From: Lineus longissimus
Taxonomy: Eukaryota; Nemertea; Pilidiophora; Heteronemertea; Lineidae
Assembly: GCF_910592395.1 (NCBI RefSeq)
Contig: NC_088323.1
Span: forward strand, 2,482,001 to 2,542,000
Direction: 5' to 3'
DNA: 60,000 nucleotides
In this document: positions 57,944-60,000 of the stretch, in pieces
How the letters are laid out: each line of letters begins with the position of its first letter
How positions within the stretch are numbered: position 1 is the first letter of the stretch
Program-made: the position numbers and the translations under genes
The notes under the pieces: generated by a model
Databases searched by the model: none
What the model was told of the DNA's origin: nothing
The model's input: the letters and a program-made list of their open reading frames with translations, nothing else

Positions 57944-60000
57944 GCTATCAGTAATACCGTTACATCTCTTTCTATAACTATTGTGCACTCCTGATTAGTA
58001 GGTAAATGTTGTCCCCCTGTACAATCAGTCTCTGTTATAATCCTTTGAGCCTTCAACTTGATCAGCGGAAACTGGAACATAATTTCAAGATTTCGCATAA
58101 GGTTACGCATGCGCATACCAGATAATTTTTGCCCGGATATACGGGCGAAGAAATTCGATTTTAACATTTTTAAGCCTTTATACGACACATAGACATATTG
58201 GATGAAGTTTGCCGTGACTGTGTAATGCCGTACACGGCATTACACATATCAAAGATGAAAGTACATATAATTTGACTGACATATTATCGACAGAAGTGGG
58301 GCTACTCTCACCAAGACCTTGCTGGAATCCCGGTCAGTAAAAGTACATGGGACCCTCAGAACTAGATTAGAACAGTACAGTATCTATGTTTTCCGATATT
58401 TACCTTTTCTGTGTGTCTAGCTATCTGACATACAGGGCAAATCACACATGAATATGGGCGTCCATAACTACTACACGTTGTCCTAAACAACTTCAAAACA
58501 TTGTAATATCTGAATATGCTGAAAGCAGATGCATCCACATAAAGAGAGGTGTTCAATTGCCGCCAAGAAAGAAATTCACGTCGAACATTAGCAGTGCTAA
58601 ATGTACACAGCGCACAATTATACATTCAAAGTGTTTTGAAAATCAGGGCAGATAGCACGCGACAACCAGGCCGGATCGTTAGTACTTTACCGCCGACAGC
58701 ACTTCACGCGATATTTCACTGCTCGACCTACTCGCCGTCATTTGCATGGTGTGGATGACTCTCAGTCTCGGCTAGCATTTTGCTAGCTATTGTGCAAGAG
58801 TGTTATTGAGATCGAGGAAAGCACCCTATACCTCAGTCGCTCGGTTGGCCATTGGATCGGACTATCAAGCCAATTTACTGGAGTTTGAAACCACCAAATG
58901 ACCCATACGCCGTGGATTATTCACAAGATTCGCTTTCTTAGAACGATCAACTCCTCCTCTCCTCACGTTAGACGTATTTCCTGCTCCTAGTAATGACAAA
59001 CCGCGGAACCTGGTCAGAATAGCGTAGCAATATATATAATCGTGGTGGTCTAATTGACCGCTGTATTTCTTATTCTCGCTTTCACCTACATTTTAGCCCA
59101 CCTCAGGCCAACCTTGAAATACCTGACGTCGATCTCAAAACCCAATCACCAGAAGTAAATTAGGTTGTCATATACTCAAATACAGAACACGAGGAGCGGA
59201 ATCAATGTAATCTACACGTTGATTGGTTCGCCCACGCACGGCATTTTTTCCACTCGGTATCGTCTCAAAGGGAAATATCCTCGTAATCTGTTTCGAAAAG
59301 AAAACGTTGTCAAGGCCGGACGATAAAGGGCATCGCATGGATTTCAGAACGCAGCCGATTGTGAGGTGCATTTTGGCGACAAACGACGAAGCACGATCGC
59401 ATGCGTTTTCGCAATGGCATTTCGCAATTGAACATTTCGTCATCCACTGCAAGTTAAGTTCATGCGCTCTGTTTTAACCAGCTCATTTTGTGCTTCTGGC
59501 GTAGCCGACTTTATTTATACAATGTACATGTATTCACCGGCATTTTTACAGGGAAATCGAAAGCAGCGTGCGCCAGCGAACAGTTATGAACCATACGCTT
59601 AAGCATACATAATTTTGAAAATCCCTTTAGCTGTCTTTCCTTACTCCAACTCAAAAACATTCTGCACTTTTAGAGTATAGCAAATATACAAAAAGCTCGT
59701 CGAAGAGCAATTTGAAATACCAACAGAGCTGCATTTTATCATCATTAGCTTATGCAATAGCGGACTTTACCGCCCCCGCACTCATTTATTTCGCCGTATC
59801 GTGTAGTCGCCTGGGATGACGACAAAAATGAGAACTGAATATTGCGACTCGACCATGTAGACACATTCGTTTTCTATTTACGTAGGAAAGTAAGCGAAAC
59901 TGACTGGTTAGACACAAATGAGTTGCGAAATCCATACGACATGATATGCAGATTTCGTTGATTGCGCTTTGACTGCAAATTATCATGTTTATAACTGGCT
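57944..60000. other. Downstream intergenic DNA
   Basis: No supported gene. A degenerate tRNA-like segment at about 58830-58895 (CTCGGTTGGCCATTGGATCG, then GAGTTTGAAACC) may be an old SINE head. Two overlapping frames at 59168-59477 lie on opposite strands and neither has splice or family support. Confidence 0.5.

Noticed and set aside
59168-59477. Two opposite-strand frames of 84-94 codons
   Set aside because: They overlap antisense, have no splice sites or family motif, and neither is preferred by composition.

Overview
The window is eukaryotic nuclear DNA from an animal, most likely a marine bilaterian invertebrate. Coding sequence is cut into short exons with GT/AG introns in consistent phases. 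Introns reach about 18 kb, intergenic DNA is AT-rich and littered with small inverted-repeat elements, and stretches of ACATGTA type recur. The phylum cannot be fixed from sequence alone. The adenylyl cyclase with a very long C-terminal tail resembles insect rutabaga more than the short-tailed vertebrate ADCY1. Most open frames that do not sit on splice-bounded exons look like chance.

Layout. (1) About 3.2-19.6 kb, + strand: 19 exons of a Ca2+/calmodulin-type membrane adenylyl cyclase (ADCY1/rutabaga class). It lacks its N-terminus (first membrane cassette), which must lie upstream of base 1. It ends in one 2.9-kb exon that encodes a tail of about 915 residues finishing in a PDZ-ligand-like S-T-D-V. 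One intron holds a 515-bp Mutator-like inverted-repeat element with a 9-bp target duplication, and inside it lies an exon-like segment. (2) About 22.2-43.3 kb, - strand, convergent with the cyclase: a small split gene assembled here by splice phase. It has a signal-peptide exon, an intron of about 18.5 kb, a propeptide/cysteine-loop exon, and two similar candidate 3' exons. It predicts a secreted, dibasic-flanked, one-disulfide peptide with a Gly-Arg-Lys amidation signal. I do not recognise the family, and this is the best candidate for something undescribed. (3) About 46.9-54.7 kb, + strand, divergent from the peptide gene: a 21-exon secreted astacin metalloprotease with three MAM domains. 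(4) About 55.4-57.9 kb, + strand: a 6-exon astacin with no MAM domains. It shares intron phases and two exact exon lengths with gene 3, so the two are tandem paralogues.

The rest is intronic or intergenic. It contains a tRNA-derived SINE, several MITE-like elements, hairpin-forming arrays, tandem repeats and homopolymer tracts. No prokaryotic features, CRISPR arrays, rRNA or complete tRNA genes were seen. The genes are not obviously one pathway. The cyclase makes cAMP downstream of Ca2+ and G-protein signals, the peptide is a possible extracellular signal, and the astacins are secreted proteases. Their adjacency does not by itself imply cooperation.
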